This document shows positions 43,574 to 53,088 of a stretch of 64,000 nucleotides of DNA, piece by piece. A program made the translations under genes and the position numbers. The DNA comes from Enterococcus_E cecorum_C (GTDB lineage Bacteria > Bacillota > Bacilli > Lactobacillales > Enterococcaceae). Numbering within the stretch: position 1 is the stretch's first letter; each line of letters opens with the position of its first letter. The stretch covers positions 15,249-79,248 of the forward strand of contig NZ_JBQKFH010000006.1 in assembly GCF_052119425.1 (NCBI RefSeq). The letters are read 5' to 3'. Below the pieces are notes generated by a model. That model saw only the letters and a program-made list of their open reading frames with translations. It did not search any database and had not been told where the DNA came from.

Positions 43574-44605
43574 TTAAAAAATAGCTACAAAAAACTTAGC
43601 CATTACATAAGCAATAACTCCACAACCTGGGAATGTCATTACCCAAGCAAAAATCATCTCTTTAACAATTCGCCAATCCACACTACTCAAGCGTTTAGAG
43701 GCACCAACACCCATGATGGCTGTTGTTTTCGTATGGGTTGTTGAAACTGGAATACCAAATACAGAAGCTAAGAATAAGCATATCGCCGCACTTAAATCTG
43801 CTGAAAAACCTTGGTAAGTTTCTAACTTAACCATATCCATACCTACTGACTTAATGATTTTCATACCACCAACACTGGTTCCTATGCCCATTGTAATCGA
43901 ACAAAGCGCCATCACCCAAAGTGGAATTGTAAAACCATTTCCCGTTTTATCTGCTAGCCCATTATAAAATAATCCTAACATGAATACGCCCATAAATTTT
44001 TGACCATCTTGCGCACCATGTAAAAAGGCATTAGCAGCAGCAGAAATCGCCTGACCTATTGTAAAGAATTTGTTTGCTTTTCTTCGAGGAACATTTTGGA
44101 ATATTAATACTAATAATTTAGTTAATAAGTAACCACCAAAAAATCCCATAATAGTTGAAACGACTAGTCCAATAATGACTTTAATCCATTCATTAACATT
44201 TACTGCATTTAGTCCCCCCAAGGCCATCGCTGCTCCAGTTAGACCGGCAATTAACGCATGCGATTCACTTGTTGGAATACCAAAATACCAAGCTGCGACC
44301 GCCCATACAACAATTGCAAACAATGAAGCGGCTAAGGCGACTTGTGCAGCCTGTATCCCTTGTGCATCAAAACTCACAATATTACTGATAGTTTCGGCAA
44401 CTTGAGCATTAAAATATGTCATTACTAAGGCACCCGCAAAATTCATCACTACAGCCATCCAAATTGCAAAATTAGGAGCTAAAACTCTTGTGGAGACTGC
44501 TGTAGCAATAGCATTCGGTGCATCTGTCCAACCGTTAACAAAAATCACCCCTAATACAAGGGCAACGGTTACAAATAGTGCAATACTCAAATAATTCACC
44601 ACCAT
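43574..44605 (-). CDS. pit: PiT-family inorganic phosphate transporter
   Basis: Metal-phosphate/proton symporter in the cytoplasmic membrane. From ATG 44605 (SD GGAG) the protein is 343 residues; the open frame extends to 44680 without support. Family motifs: GWTDAPNAIATAVSTRVLAP near the N-terminus and, in the second half, the inverted-repeat counterpart FLHGAQDGQKFMGVF and GIPVSTTHTKTTAIMGVGAS. Operon with the DUF47 gene. Confidence 0.93.
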   Translation of the reverse strand: MVVNYLSIALFVTVALVLGVIFVNGWTDAPNAIATAVSTRVLAPNFAIWMAVVMNFAGALVMTYFNAQVAETISNIVSFDAQGIQAAQVALAASLFAIVVWAVAAWYFGIPTSESHALIAGLTGAAMALGGLNAVNVNEWIKVIIGLVVSTIMGFFGGYLLTKLLVLIFQNVPRRKANKFFTIGQAISAAANAFLHGAQDGQKFMGVFMLGLFYNGLADKTGNGFTIPLWVMALCSITMGIGTSVGGMKIIKSVGMDMVKLETYQGFSADLSAAICLFLASVFGIPVSTTHTKTTAIMGVGASKRLSSVDWRIVKEMIFAWVMTFPGCGVIAYVMAKFFVAIF

Positions 44606-44807
44606 AAATTTACTCCACTTGTTATGATAGCATAAAAAAAGAAAGATGTGTATATTTGACCTTAAGAAAGTTTTAAACAATTATCTAAAAAGTTTCTCAT
44701 TTAAATAAAATATCGTAACTATTGTTGTAAATATCTATCTATTTTAATCATTCCTTCATCAAAAACAAAAAAATTTGTGTTAAGTAAAAATTCTTTACAA
44801 CTTATTG

Positions 44808-44836
44808 TTGCAAAGCGTGCCGCCATTAGGTATAAT
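44808..44836 (+). promoter_or_regulatory. Promoter of rpsT
   Basis: TTGCAA (44808-44813), 17 bp, TATAAT (44831-44836). Confidence 0.8.
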
Positions 44837-44849
44837 GACAATTGTTGAT

Positions 44850-44868
44850 TTATACGAAATTCGTATAA
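44850..44868 (+). promoter_or_regulatory. Palindrome in the rpsT leader
   Basis: TTATACGAA-A-TTCGTATAA is a perfect inverted repeat just after the expected transcription start, 25 bp before the rpsT ATG. It could be an mRNA hairpin used for stability or S20 autogenous control. Confidence 0.5.
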
Positions 44869-44893
44869 GAACTAATTATCGGAGGTGAAATAA

Positions 44894-45148
44894 ATGCCAA
44901 ACATTGAATCTGCAATCAAACGTGTTCGTACAAGTGAAGCTGCTAATGCTAAGAATTCATCTCAATTAAGCGCAATGCGTACAGCTGTTAAGAAATTCGA
45001 ACAAGCTGTTGAAGCTGGTGCTGAAAACGTAGCTGAGTTACACAAAGAAGCAATCAAAGCGATCGACATGGCTGAATCAAAAGGATTAATCCACAAAAAC
45101 AAAGCTGGTCGTGATAAATCTCGTTTAAGCAAAAAATTAGCTAAATAA
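44894..45148 (+). CDS. rpsT: 30S ribosomal protein S20
   Basis: Binds 16S rRNA in early 30S assembly. The 84-residue basic helical protein has the S20 features MPNIESAIKRVRTSEAANAK and HKNKAGRDKSRLSKKL. It is single-gene, with a strong SD (GGAGGTG), a near-consensus promoter and a strong terminator. Normal length. Confidence 0.98.
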   Translation: MPNIESAIKRVRTSEAANAKNSSQLSAMRTAVKKFEQAVEAGAENVAELHKEAIKAIDMAESKGLIHKNKAGRDKSRLSKKLAK

Positions 45149-45157
45149 TGCTATCGA

Positions 45158-45192
45158 TAAAAAAACCACGGTTAACAACCGTGGTTTTTTTT
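45158..45192. terminator. Bidirectional terminator between rpsT and holA
   Basis: AAAAAACCACGGTT pairs with AACCGTGGTTTTTT around a short loop. Confidence 0.9.
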
Positions 45193-46201
45193 AGCAATTT
45201 TTTAATAAATACATTTGAAAGGCAAAGTTTTTTTCTACCTGACCAGACTTTATTTGGTAATCCAACTCGACTAATTGATCAAATAAGTGTAATAAATCAT
45301 GCATTTGATATTTTCTAACCTCTTGCATCGCTAATTTCACACGATAAGCATGGATTTTCAGCATATCCGCAATATTTCCTTGATGATACCCTTGTTTCAT
45401 CAAATATTTCACTTGAATGAGTAAACGAAATTGGCCAACTAATATTGCGATTAGTTTAATCGGCTCTTCATTTTGAATGCTCAAATCATGAAATAATTGC
45501 AAAGCTGAATTCGTTTGATGATCCAATATATATTGGGATAATTCAAAAATGTTCTGCTCTAAGGTTTTAGGTATTAATCGGTCAATATCATTTTTTCTTA
45601 CTTGATTGTCCTCACCTAAAAATAAATGTAACTTTTGATATTCCTGAATCACTCTAGAAAGTTGAAAATCACATTGTTTCAAAAAATATTCCAGCACTTC
45701 TCTAGGAAATGTCATACCTTCGTTTTCTAAAAAATGTTGAAAATATTGTCGTACTTCATTTTCTTTTAAATATTGCACATCAATAATCTTTGCATTTTTC
45801 TTTAATGCTTTTGTCACTTTTTTGCGTTCATCCAATTTTGGATAATCTGCAAATAAAACAAATATTGTCGATTCATTCGGTTGTTGGAAATAGTGAATCA
45901 ATTGTTTTAACTGTTCTTCCTCTATGGCACGCTTGTCACTTGTTAAAAAATAGGGATGCTCTAAAAAGACTAACCGATAATCGCCAAAAAAAGGACTTGC
46001 TTGGATTTCCTCAAGTACAATTTGCATATCTACTTCTTCCCCGTCAAAAGCAGCAAAGTTTAAATCATCCTCTTGTACATTTAAACGATTCATAAATGCT
46101 TTTTTGACTTCTTCAATTAAATACTTTTCCTGGCCACTTACCAAATAAAGATTAGCCAGTGCTTGTTGCGAAATAGCCTGTAATGACTGTTGTATACTCA
46201 A
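45191..46201 (-). CDS. holA: DNA polymerase III delta subunit
   Basis: Clamp-loader subunit that opens the beta sliding clamp. The protein shows YLVSGQEKYLIEEVKKAF near the N-terminus, FGDYRLVFLEHPYFL, and the delta C-terminal domain with LVGQFRLLIQVKYLMKQG. The start is probably TTG 46201 (336 residues; SD AAAGGA 8 bp upstream), since the ATG at 46237 lacks an SD. holA follows comEC in many Firmicutes, as here. Confidence 0.93.
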   Translation of the reverse strand: MSIQQSLQAISQQALANLYLVSGQEKYLIEEVKKAFMNRLNVQEDDLNFAAFDGEEVDMQIVLEEIQASPFFGDYRLVFLEHPYFLTSDKRAIEEEQLKQLIHYFQQPNESTIFVLFADYPKLDERKKVTKALKKNAKIIDVQYLKENEVRQYFQHFLENEGMTFPREVLEYFLKQCDFQLSRVIQEYQKLHLFLGEDNQVRKNDIDRLIPKTLEQNIFELSQYILDHQTNSALQLFHDLSIQNEEPIKLIAILVGQFRLLIQVKYLMKQGYHQGNIADMLKIHAYRVKLAMQEVRKYQMHDLLHLFDQLVELDYQIKSGQVEKNFAFQMYLLKNC

Positions 46202-46255
46202 TGAAATATTTCCTTTCCCAATTTTTTCTACATACATTATAACAAATTTAGTAAA

Positions 46256-48532
46256 TTAATGTCCAAGATATTCCTTAATGTGCGAAGAAAAATGCCAACG
46301 ATATTGAATCATGCCAAGCTGATCAGTTCGCCTAATTTGCACATGGTTTTCTTTTAGCGTTTGGATTGTCTGTTGGTGAGGATGACCATAACGATTTTTC
46401 TCACCGACCGAGATAATAGCCATTTGTGGCCGAATCTGTTGAATAAAGGTTGCATCTGTTGAAGTATGGCTTCCGTGATGTCCAACATGCAAGATATCCA
46501 CTTTAAGTGTAGGATACTTCCTTATCAACTCAACCTCACCTTCTTTAGGTAAATCACCCGTCCACATGAAAGATAGCGTATGAATTTTCGTGTAAAGTAC
46601 CATAGAATCTTTATTTTCTCCTAAACCAGCTTTACTAGGCGCTAAAACCTGTAATGGGATTTTTTGACCGATAATTTGATTGGCTAAAACTTCATAAATC
46701 TTTGTTTGCTTTGGAAGCTGCTTTAATTTTTGGTTAATTTTTTCATTATGATGTGCACCTTTTGTTAGATAAACCTTTTTAACATTAAATTGTTCGCATA
46801 TAGGCAACAAATCACCCATATGATCCATATCTCCATGTGAAAGAACCAGTGCATCAATACGGTGAATACCCTCACCTTTGAGATATGGCACTAATGAATA
46901 GTTACAATTCGGCTTTGATTTTCTTTTTTGCCACCCTTTCTTCTCCATTACTATTTTACCACCAGTATCAATTACAATAACTTCTTGATTAAATGCGCTC
47001 TGGATCACACTACACGCCCCTTGCCCAACATCTACAAAAGTCACACGCGCAAACAGATGCGTAAATGAAAAATATAAAAAAGGTAAGAACAGACAGATAA
47101 CCGGCACAAGATAATGATAGCTTGATTGCAGGAATAATAATCCTAAAATCAAACAAATACCGACCAACCAACTAGGGATAGTCCCAAAATGAAGTTGAAA
47201 ATTCACTAAAAATTGTAAGCTATACTCGATTCCTTTGACAATCCAATCAAAAGGCAGATTAAAAAATGGCAGCAATGGTGGGATAAAAGTTAGTAGAAAC
47301 AATCCAAAACAATAAGGTAATAAAAGAAAAGTAAATAGATAGGAAAAAACAGCGGTTAATATCCCACCTAAAATCGGCCATTGAAAAAAGACACAAAACA
47401 AAAATGGTGCAGTTAATACATGTAAATATTGCATGAAAAGAAGCGACTGCCATTTTGATTTTGCATTCGGTATAAAAATCAGCAAAAATGAGACAAGTAG
47501 TGATAGCTGACCTGATAACACTAAGAGGGTATTTGGAAATATAACCATTAAAATTAAGAGGACGATGCTAAATCGATCTAAACGGGATAACTTGATAGAA
47601 AGATGATTCAGTAAATAAGTGAGTAAATACGTAAAAGTTGCTCGTAAAACACTCATCGAAATACCAAATAAAAACATAGCCGTCAATGCACAAATAATAA
47701 ACGGTAGCATTCTTTGCGCAAAAGATAAATGAAGGCGACGAAAAAAATAATCAAATAATCCCAAAAAGAAAATGACATGCATACCTGAGATCGTAAATAA
47801 ATGTAAAATACCACTCATACTGTACAGAGATTGCATTTCTTGAAAATCCTGATTTTTATATCCAAAGACCAAAGCTTGCACGTATTGACTTGCTTTTCTT
47901 GATAATTGTTCACGTACTTGCTTTATGCAATAAAAACGTAATTGAGATAGCAAAGTTTGCCAAGCTGAACCAGAAAGCACGTAATATTTTTCAACCACAA
48001 ACAAGCCGAAATAATTTTTATCTTGCAAATACTTCTCATAATCAAAGGCATGCTGATTACGAGAAGTATTTACTGACTGAAAACGACCCGTACAAGATAA
48101 ACGGGTAAAGCTAGGGGCATCCATTCGCCACTTTTGCTGTTCATTTTCAGATTTTAATTGAATTTGAAGTCGGACTAATTTTCCTTTCATACGCCCATCT
48201 GCCGTTAATAAATCACCATTCACTGTCACCGAATCTGGATAGATAAGGCATTCCGTTTGAAGCAACTGACTACTTGGCGACTGCTGATGTCTTTGCAAAT
48301 AGCCACTTCCTAAACACAAAATTAGTACAATAAGGCTCAAAATACATAAAGTAACTTTTCTAGCATATAATAAATAAATGAATACATATCCTGCTATGAG
48401 TAACAATATCAATTGCGATAAAACCAAGCCATAGTAGCTACAGACGGTAAAAAGCGTACAATAGGCTATTTGGTTTATCCATGAAAAATCGCAATGCTTA
48501 AAACTATTTGGTAATGGAAGTAAGTTTTTCAA
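46256..48532 (-). CDS. comEC: Competence protein ComEC/Rec2, DNA uptake channel
   Basis: Polytopic membrane protein for import of single-stranded DNA during transformation. The 758-residue protein has the N-terminal ComEC region (about 1-220), the Competence membrane domain (about 220-480, HLFTISGMHVIFFLGLFDYF) and a C-terminal metallo-beta-lactamase domain (about 490-750, VDVGQGACSVI, LSHGDMDHMGD, VGHHGSHTST). It appears intact. The TTG start at 48532 overlaps comEB by 29 bp, so translation is coupled. Whether the strain is competent cannot be told; other com genes are outside the window. Confidence 0.94.
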   Translation of the reverse strand: MKNLLPLPNSFKHCDFSWINQIAYCTLFTVCSYYGLVLSQLILLLIAGYVFIYLLYARKVTLCILSLIVLILCLGSGYLQRHQQSPSSQLLQTECLIYPDSVTVNGDLLTADGRMKGKLVRLQIQLKSENEQQKWRMDAPSFTRLSCTGRFQSVNTSRNQHAFDYEKYLQDKNYFGLFVVEKYYVLSGSAWQTLLSQLRFYCIKQVREQLSRKASQYVQALVFGYKNQDFQEMQSLYSMSGILHLFTISGMHVIFFLGLFDYFFRRLHLSFAQRMLPFIICALTAMFLFGISMSVLRATFTYLLTYLLNHLSIKLSRLDRFSIVLLILMVIFPNTLLVLSGQLSLLVSFLLIFIPNAKSKWQSLLFMQYLHVLTAPFLFCVFFQWPILGGILTAVFSYLFTFLLLPYCFGLFLLTFIPPLLPFFNLPFDWIVKGIEYSLQFLVNFQLHFGTIPSWLVGICLILGLLFLQSSYHYLVPVICLFLPFLYFSFTHLFARVTFVDVGQGACSVIQSAFNQEVIVIDTGGKIVMEKKGWQKRKSKPNCNYSLVPYLKGEGIHRIDALVLSHGDMDHMGDLLPICEQFNVKKVYLTKGAHHNEKINQKLKQLPKQTKIYEVLANQIIGQKIPLQVLAPSKAGLGENKDSMVLYTKIHTLSFMWTGDLPKEGEVELIRKYPTLKVDILHVGHHGSHTSTDATFIQQIRPQMAIISVGEKNRYGHPHQQTIQTLKENHVQIRRTDQLGMIQYRWHFSSHIKEYLGH

Positions 48533-48974
48533 AATACTTTGGATCCAACTTCACTTGTTGAATCTCTACTCCAAGTTTTTGAATTAACTCGATTGCATAA
48601 GGATCATTATGATAGTCATGTAGATAATAGATTTTTTTAATTCCTGCTTGTAAAATAGCTTTCGTACAATGTAAACAAGGAAAGTGCGTAACATAAATTT
48701 CGGAACCATCCGTTGAAATACCTAATTTAGCACATTGTAATAAAGCGTTCATTTCAGCATGAATGGTCCGAATACAATGACCATCCACAACGTAACAGCC
48801 ATGATCGATACAATGATTATCTCCGCTAACTGCCCCATTATATCCACCTGCAATGATACGACGATCTTTTACTAAAGTAGCTCCAACTTCCAGACGCGTA
48901 CAAGTACTTCTTAAAGATAACAGTACCGCTTGAGCCATAAAATACTGATTCCAGGGAATTCTTTGATCTACCAT
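48504..48974 (-). CDS. comEB: ComEB-type dCMP deaminase
   Basis: A 156-residue zinc deaminase with the HAEMNALLQCAK and THFPCLHCTKAI motifs and an extra insert with Cys/His (NHCIDHGCYVVDGHC) typical of dCMP deaminases. It should convert dCMP to dUMP. In B. subtilis ComEB sits between comEA and comEC but is dispensable for transformation; the same order is found here. Confidence 0.93.
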   Translation of the reverse strand: MVDQRIPWNQYFMAQAVLLSLRSTCTRLEVGATLVKDRRIIAGGYNGAVSGDNHCIDHGCYVVDGHCIRTIHAEMNALLQCAKLGISTDGSEIYVTHFPCLHCTKAILQAGIKKIYYLHDYHNDPYAIELIQKLGVEIQQVKLDPKYFEKLTSITK

Positions 48975-49001
48975 ATTGGCACCTCCAAAACTTGTTTTTA
49001 G

Positions 49002-49667
49002 TTATATTGTAATCGAGTCACGTAATTTTTCAACCGTCTTTTCACCAATTCCTGTCACTTTGGCTAAGTCTTCAATAGTCTTGAATGAACCATTTTCATT
49101 GCGATAGTCGATAATTGCTTGAGCCTTTTTTTCACCTATGCCACTTAGCTGTTGAAGTTGCGTTAAATCTGCTTGATTAATATTTATTTTTCCATCTTCT
49201 TTTGACGATTTTTCAGCAGATTTTTCCTCCAAATGACCATTATTATTGATATTTTCTGTATCTATACTCTGTGCTTGAGCTTGCGTTAAGATTATTATTT
49301 TTTGTTGATCTTGTATAATCATCGCCTGGTTTACCGTTTGAATCGCTGCATCTTCTGTTAATCCTCCCGCTTGCTTTAACAAATCAAAAAGCCGAGACCC
49401 TTCTGGTAACTGATAGACACCAGGCTGTTTGACCGCTCCTGAAATATCCACATAAATTTTTGTAGATTTAGATTCATTATTCGCTTGCTCTTGCTCTTTT
49501 TTGCTGTCTACCGTTACTTCAGTAGTCGATAAAGTCTCAATTAGTAATTCTTTGTCTTCCTTTTCTTGTTGCGTAACAAGTAAAAATACTGCTATACCTA
49601 ACAAAACTATGCCACATACGCCGACAACAAGCTGCCAAGTTTTTATTTTACGCCACCAATTTTGCAT
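49002..49667 (-). CDS. comEA: Competence protein ComEA, DNA receptor
   Basis: Membrane-anchored DNA-binding protein. A single hydrophobic segment near the N-terminus (WQLVVGVCGIVLLGIAVFLL) is followed by a flexible acidic linker, an SLBB domain (about 75-135, DISGAVKQPGVYQLPEGSRL) and a C-terminal helix-hairpin-helix pair (about 160-220, INQADLTQLQQLSGIGEKKA and KVTGIGEKTVEKL). ATG 49667 has the SD AGAGAGG; a GTG at 49676 is less likely. Confidence 0.94.
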   Translation of the reverse strand: MQNWWRKIKTWQLVVGVCGIVLLGIAVFLLVTQQEKEDKELLIETLSTTEVTVDSKKEQEQANNESKSTKIYVDISGAVKQPGVYQLPEGSRLFDLLKQAGGLTEDAAIQTVNQAMIIQDQQKIIILTQAQAQSIDTENINNNGHLEEKSAEKSSKEDGKININQADLTQLQQLSGIGEKKAQAIIDYRNENGSFKTIEDLAKVTGIGEKTVEKLRDSITI

Positions 49668-49739
49668 TTTTTTCACCTCTCTAATATATAAATACGAAAA
49701 AAATGAAAAAAAGCGTCAAAAAAAAGACGAATAAATAAA

Positions 49740-50357
49740 CTACTCGCCTAAAAATTTTTCTATTTCTGTTAATGAGTGAACTTCATGATGGGCCTGTTTG
49801 ATTTTAAAAAGTCGCTCATCATTATAAAAAATACTTTGTACACCGGCATTAATTCCCGCATCGATGTCCATTGGTCGATCACCAATCATGACTGTCTTTG
49901 TTTTATCCATCTGATATTTTTCAACTAAATACAAGAGTGAAGTCGGATCAGGTTTGCGGGGAAATTTATTTTCTGGACCAACGATTTCAACGAACAGTCC
50001 ATCTAATTGTGAACCTTGTAATAACGCCTTGGCAGAAGCATTTTCGCGGTGGGTCAGTAAATAATTCTTACCACCTTTTTCAATCACTTTTTCTAATATG
50101 TATTTTGCATCATCATAGGCAGAAACATTACTCGTATCACTTTTTTCAAACTGCTTATATATTTGATCAAATTCTTCAAAATCTAACTGATATTGGTTTG
50201 CTAAGTCTTTGGATGATTGGGTTTTAAGCGTTCTGTAAATAGCTGATGGCGTAATCGAAATTTGATAATGTTGCATCGTTTTTACATAAGCTTTCAACAT
50301 TTTCGGATAGGTATTAAATAATGTGCCATCAAAATCCCAAATGAAGTTTTGATACAT
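49740..50357 (-). CDS. HAD-family hydrolase, PGP-like
   Basis: A 205-residue phosphatase with all HAD motifs: NFIWDFDGTLFNTYPKM, TH at YLLTHR, a Lys in FPRKPDPTSL and MIGDRPMDIDAG. It resembles phosphoglycolate phosphatase-like HADs (subfamily IA). ATG 50357 (SD AGGA) is favoured over TTG 50375. Monocistronic. The substrate is unknown. Confidence 0.88.
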   Translation of the reverse strand: MYQNFIWDFDGTLFNTYPKMLKAYVKTMQHYQISITPSAIYRTLKTQSSKDLANQYQLDFEEFDQIYKQFEKSDTSNVSAYDDAKYILEKVIEKGGKNYLLTHRENASAKALLQGSQLDGLFVEIVGPENKFPRKPDPTSLLYLVEKYQMDKTKTVMIGDRPMDIDAGINAGVQSIFYNDERLFKIKQAHHEVHSLTEIEKFLGE

Positions 50358-50424
50358 TTTGATTCCTACTTTCAAAGATAATTCCTTTTTACCTTATCCT
50401 AAATAGCTTTATTTTTCAAGAAAA

Positions 50425-50465
50425 AAATCGTCTTTTTACAGAAAATTTCCATAAAAAGACGATGC
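50425..50465 (-). terminator. Terminator after the PFL gene
   Basis: On the minus strand ATCGTCTTTTTA pairs with TAAAAAGACGAT, followed by seven T. Confidence 0.85.
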
Positions 50466-50467
50466 TG

Positions 50468-51817
50468 TTAATTTTTGAATGAATGAATTGGTGCTGGAAT
50501 TCGTCCGCCACGTTGAATAAATACATCCGAACTAGCTGAGTTAACCTTCATAACTGGCGCACTTCCCAGTAATCCACCGAATTCGATGGTATCACCAACT
50601 TTTAACTGATTGGCTGGAATTACTCTTACAGCAGTCGTTTTGTGATTAACCACGCCGATAGCTGCCTCATCTGCAATCATTGCCGCAATCGTACTCGCTG
50701 GTGTATCTCCTGGAATGGCAATCATATCTAAGCCTACTGAACAAATTGCAGTCATTGCCTCTAATTTTTCAATATTTAAATAGCCTTGTTCCGCCGCTTG
50801 AATCATTCCGGCATCTTCGGAAACTGGAATAAAAGCACCTGATAACCCACCAACATGATTACAAGCCATGACACCACCTTTTTTGACCGCGTCATTCAGT
50901 AAGGCAAGTGCTGCAGTAGTCCCGTGAGTCCCAACTGATTCAAGACCCATTTCTTCTAAAATTTGAGCTACACTATCACCAACAGCAGGTGTCGGCGCTA
51001 AGGACAAGTCCACAATGCCAAAAGGGACCTTCAACCGTTCTGAGGCGATTTTACCAACCATTTGACCCATACGTGTAATTTTAAATGCCGTTTTTTTGAC
51101 CGTTTCCGCAACAATATCAAAACTCTCACCTTTTACTTTTTCAAGCGCTCTTTTGACAACACCCGGTCCACTAACACCCACATTAATGACACAATCAGCT
51201 TCACCTACACCATGAAACGCTCCGGCCATGAAAGGATTATCTTCTACTGCATTGGCAAATACGACCAATTTGGCACAACCCATATCAGATTTAGCAGCAG
51301 TTTCTTTGATGACCTCACCCATCAATTTAACTGCATCCATATTAATACCAGCTTTTGTCGAACCGATATTGACACTTGAACAAACAAAATCAGTTTGCGC
51401 TAGTGCTTCTGGAATGGATTCAATTAAGGCTAAATCACCAGCCGTGAAACCTTTCTCTACTAAAGCAGAGTACCCACCGATAAAATTAACCCCCACTTTT
51501 TTGGCAGCTTTATCTAAAACTTTAGCAAACTTCACACAATCTTTTGCATCAGCCTTAGAAGCCGCAGCAACAATTCCGATTGGGGTAACAGAAATACGTT
51601 TGTTAATAATCGGAATGCCATATTCTAATTCAATCGCTTCACCTACTGCAACTAAATTAGCTGCCTTTGTTATAATTTTCCGATAAATTTTTTCACAACT
51701 TCGATCAATATCTTCATCCATACAGTCTAACAAAGAAATACCCATGGTAATCGTACGAATATCTAAATTTTCTTCTTCGACCATTCGTATCGTCTCTAAA
51801 ATTTGATTTACTTCCAT
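50468..51817 (-). CDS. PFL-family (UPF0210/DUF711) protein
   Basis: A 449-residue conserved protein of the DUF711 family, named for structural resemblance to pyruvate formate-lyase; the activity is unknown. From ATG 51817 (SD GGAGGG) it begins MEVNQILETIRMVEEENLDI and contains SRCTVF-free but glycine-rich blocks such as NVGVSGPGVVKRAL and SLAPTPAVGDSVA, with GTHGTTAALALLNDAVKKGG near the C-terminus. The ACT-domain gene lies 13 bp upstream in the same operon, a widely conserved pair. Confidence 0.9.
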   Translation of the reverse strand: MEVNQILETIRMVEEENLDIRTITMGISLLDCMDEDIDRSCEKIYRKIITKAANLVAVGEAIELEYGIPIINKRISVTPIGIVAAASKADAKDCVKFAKVLDKAAKKVGVNFIGGYSALVEKGFTAGDLALIESIPEALAQTDFVCSSVNIGSTKAGINMDAVKLMGEVIKETAAKSDMGCAKLVVFANAVEDNPFMAGAFHGVGEADCVINVGVSGPGVVKRALEKVKGESFDIVAETVKKTAFKITRMGQMVGKIASERLKVPFGIVDLSLAPTPAVGDSVAQILEEMGLESVGTHGTTAALALLNDAVKKGGVMACNHVGGLSGAFIPVSEDAGMIQAAEQGYLNIEKLEAMTAICSVGLDMIAIPGDTPASTIAAMIADEAAIGVVNHKTTAVRVIPANQLKVGDTIEFGGLLGSAPVMKVNSASSDVFIQRGGRIPAPIHSFKN

Positions 51818-51830
51818 TGTATTCCCTCCA

Positions 51831-52097
51831 CTACAACTTATGCATGGCATCGAAAATTTCAGCATTTTGAATACGAATATCCACACCTAATTGTTCGGCC
51901 GTTTGATCTAGCTTTTCACGAATAACCTTAAAATCAGCATTTCCTTTTGATTCTAACACCATCATCATCGTAAAATAGTCATTTAATATTGTTTGTGTGA
52001 CATCAATAATATTTAGGTCTAAATCTGCTAAGGTTTGACTAACTTTAGCAATAATACCTACTTTATCCTTACCAATAACCGTTAAAATTGCTCTCAT
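51831..52097 (-). CDS. ACT domain protein (UPF0237)
   Basis: An 88-residue single ACT domain (MRAILTVIGKDKVGIIAKVS), the standard length of UPF0237 proteins, from ATG 52097 with the SD AGGAGG. ACT domains bind amino acids; it is likely to regulate the PFL-family protein encoded directly after it, but the ligand is unknown. Confidence 0.92.
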   Translation of the reverse strand: MRAILTVIGKDKVGIIAKVSQTLADLDLNIIDVTQTILNDYFTMMMVLESKGNADFKVIREKLDQTAEQLGVDIRIQNAEIFDAMHKL

Positions 52098-52218
52098 AAC
52101 GAGTCCTCCTTTTTTTGTACAGTATAACACAAAAATTTTGCTTTAAAAATAAATCTTTCATAAAAACAGCTTTTTTTAGATGGATTATCGCCTATTTCCG
52201 AACAATCCCCTCAATAAG

Positions 52219-52249
52219 AAAAAAATCCCTTCTGTAAAAACAAAAGGGA
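52219..52249 (-). terminator. Terminator after the LysM-3D gene
   Basis: On the minus strand TCCCTT pairs with AAGGGA around a long loop, followed by TTTTTTTC. Confidence 0.65.
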
Positions 52250-52259
52250 AAATGATAAA

Positions 52260-52925
52260 TTAATCTAAAATTGTTACTTTGACTGTTCTTCTACCCCACT
52301 GAATACATTGTTCGTATGTAGAAAAATGAACATCAATAATATTACCTTTAATCGCACCACCAGTATCCGAAGCAATGGCCTCACCATAACCTTCAACATA
52401 TAAGCGCGTACCTAATGGAATCACATTTGGATCAACTGCTACAGCCATTGGATTCGTTAATAAATTTTGGCCAGTTGCCGTTACTGTTCCTCCACCTAAA
52501 CTGTCTCTTGGATCTGAACTATAAGCCGTTGATTCCATATACAGAACTTTTCCAGTTACTTCATCAGGCGTGTTTTGCGAATCCGCTACTTGCTTTTCTT
52601 GTACGGTTTCTTCAGCTTTTGTCGCTTTCGGTGTTTGATCAATAATTACTTTATTGTGACGAATTAACTTGATACCACCTTCAGATTCTTGCGTTTCAAT
52701 CTTTAATACTTGACCATCAAAAATCAAGTTTGGATTATCTATTTGATTATCTTTTGCAATTTTATCGACAAAATCGGTTGACCCAAAATATTTTTCTGAA
52801 ATTTTCGAAAGTGTATCGCTTGAAGTCACAACATGTTTTATTTCTTCTGCATGTGCATTCACACTTCTAACACCAAATGACACAATCACCATCAAACCAA
52901 TGACTAGTGCTTTAATTGTCTTCAT
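52260..52925 (-). CDS. Secreted LysM and 3D-domain cell-wall protein
   Basis: A 221-residue exported protein: signal peptide (MKTIKALVIGLMVIVSFG, cleavage near NAHAEE), one LysM domain (about 30-75, HVVTSSDTLSKISEKYFG) for peptidoglycan binding, a variable linker (about 80-125) and a C-terminal 3D domain (about 130-220) with ESTAYSSDP, VIPLGTRLYVEGYG and SDTGGAIKGNIIDVHF. The three Asp residues of the 3D fold are present, similar to stationary-phase or Sps/YabE-type muralytic proteins. The start is ATG 52925 (SD GAGGAG). The frame extends in phase to 52997, but without SD support. Confidence 0.88.
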   Translation of the reverse strand: MKTIKALVIGLMVIVSFGVRSVNAHAEEIKHVVTSSDTLSKISEKYFGSTDFVDKIAKDNQIDNPNLIFDGQVLKIETQESEGGIKLIRHNKVIIDQTPKATKAEETVQEKQVADSQNTPDEVTGKVLYMESTAYSSDPRDSLGGGTVTATGQNLLTNPMAVAVDPNVIPLGTRLYVEGYGEAIASDTGGAIKGNIIDVHFSTYEQCIQWGRRTVKVTILD

Positions 52926-53010
52926 TGTATGTATATTCTCCTCTTCAATGTTGTATGTTGTAAACCAACGTTGAATATCATATCTGAAAAATTGCATTTA
53001 TAGGTTTCAA

Positions 53011-53088
53011 TTACGTAACGAAAAATTGCAAGTTAATTAAACGTAAGCAAGATATTGTCGATTTTTTAATAAAAGTAGGCATAAACAT
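53011..53088 (-). CDS. Possible small ORF upstream of the LysM-3D gene (25 codons)
   Basis: Starts with ATG at 53088 overlapping the TAA of the preceding mini-ORF (TAATG), and runs MFMPTFIKKSTISCLRLINL to TAA at 53011. It has no SD of its own and would depend on coupling. Given the AT-rich sequence it may be chance. Confidence 0.25.
   Translation of the reverse strand: MFMPTFIKKSTISCLRLINLQFFVT

Noticed and set aside
49713..49730. Small CGTC/GACG hairpin upstream of comEA
   Set aside because: Only 4 bp with an A/T loop; too weak to call a terminator with confidence.
51062..51686. Plus-strand open frames opposite the PFL gene
   Set aside because: Antisense shadows with no SD, in a gene with clear protein family identity.
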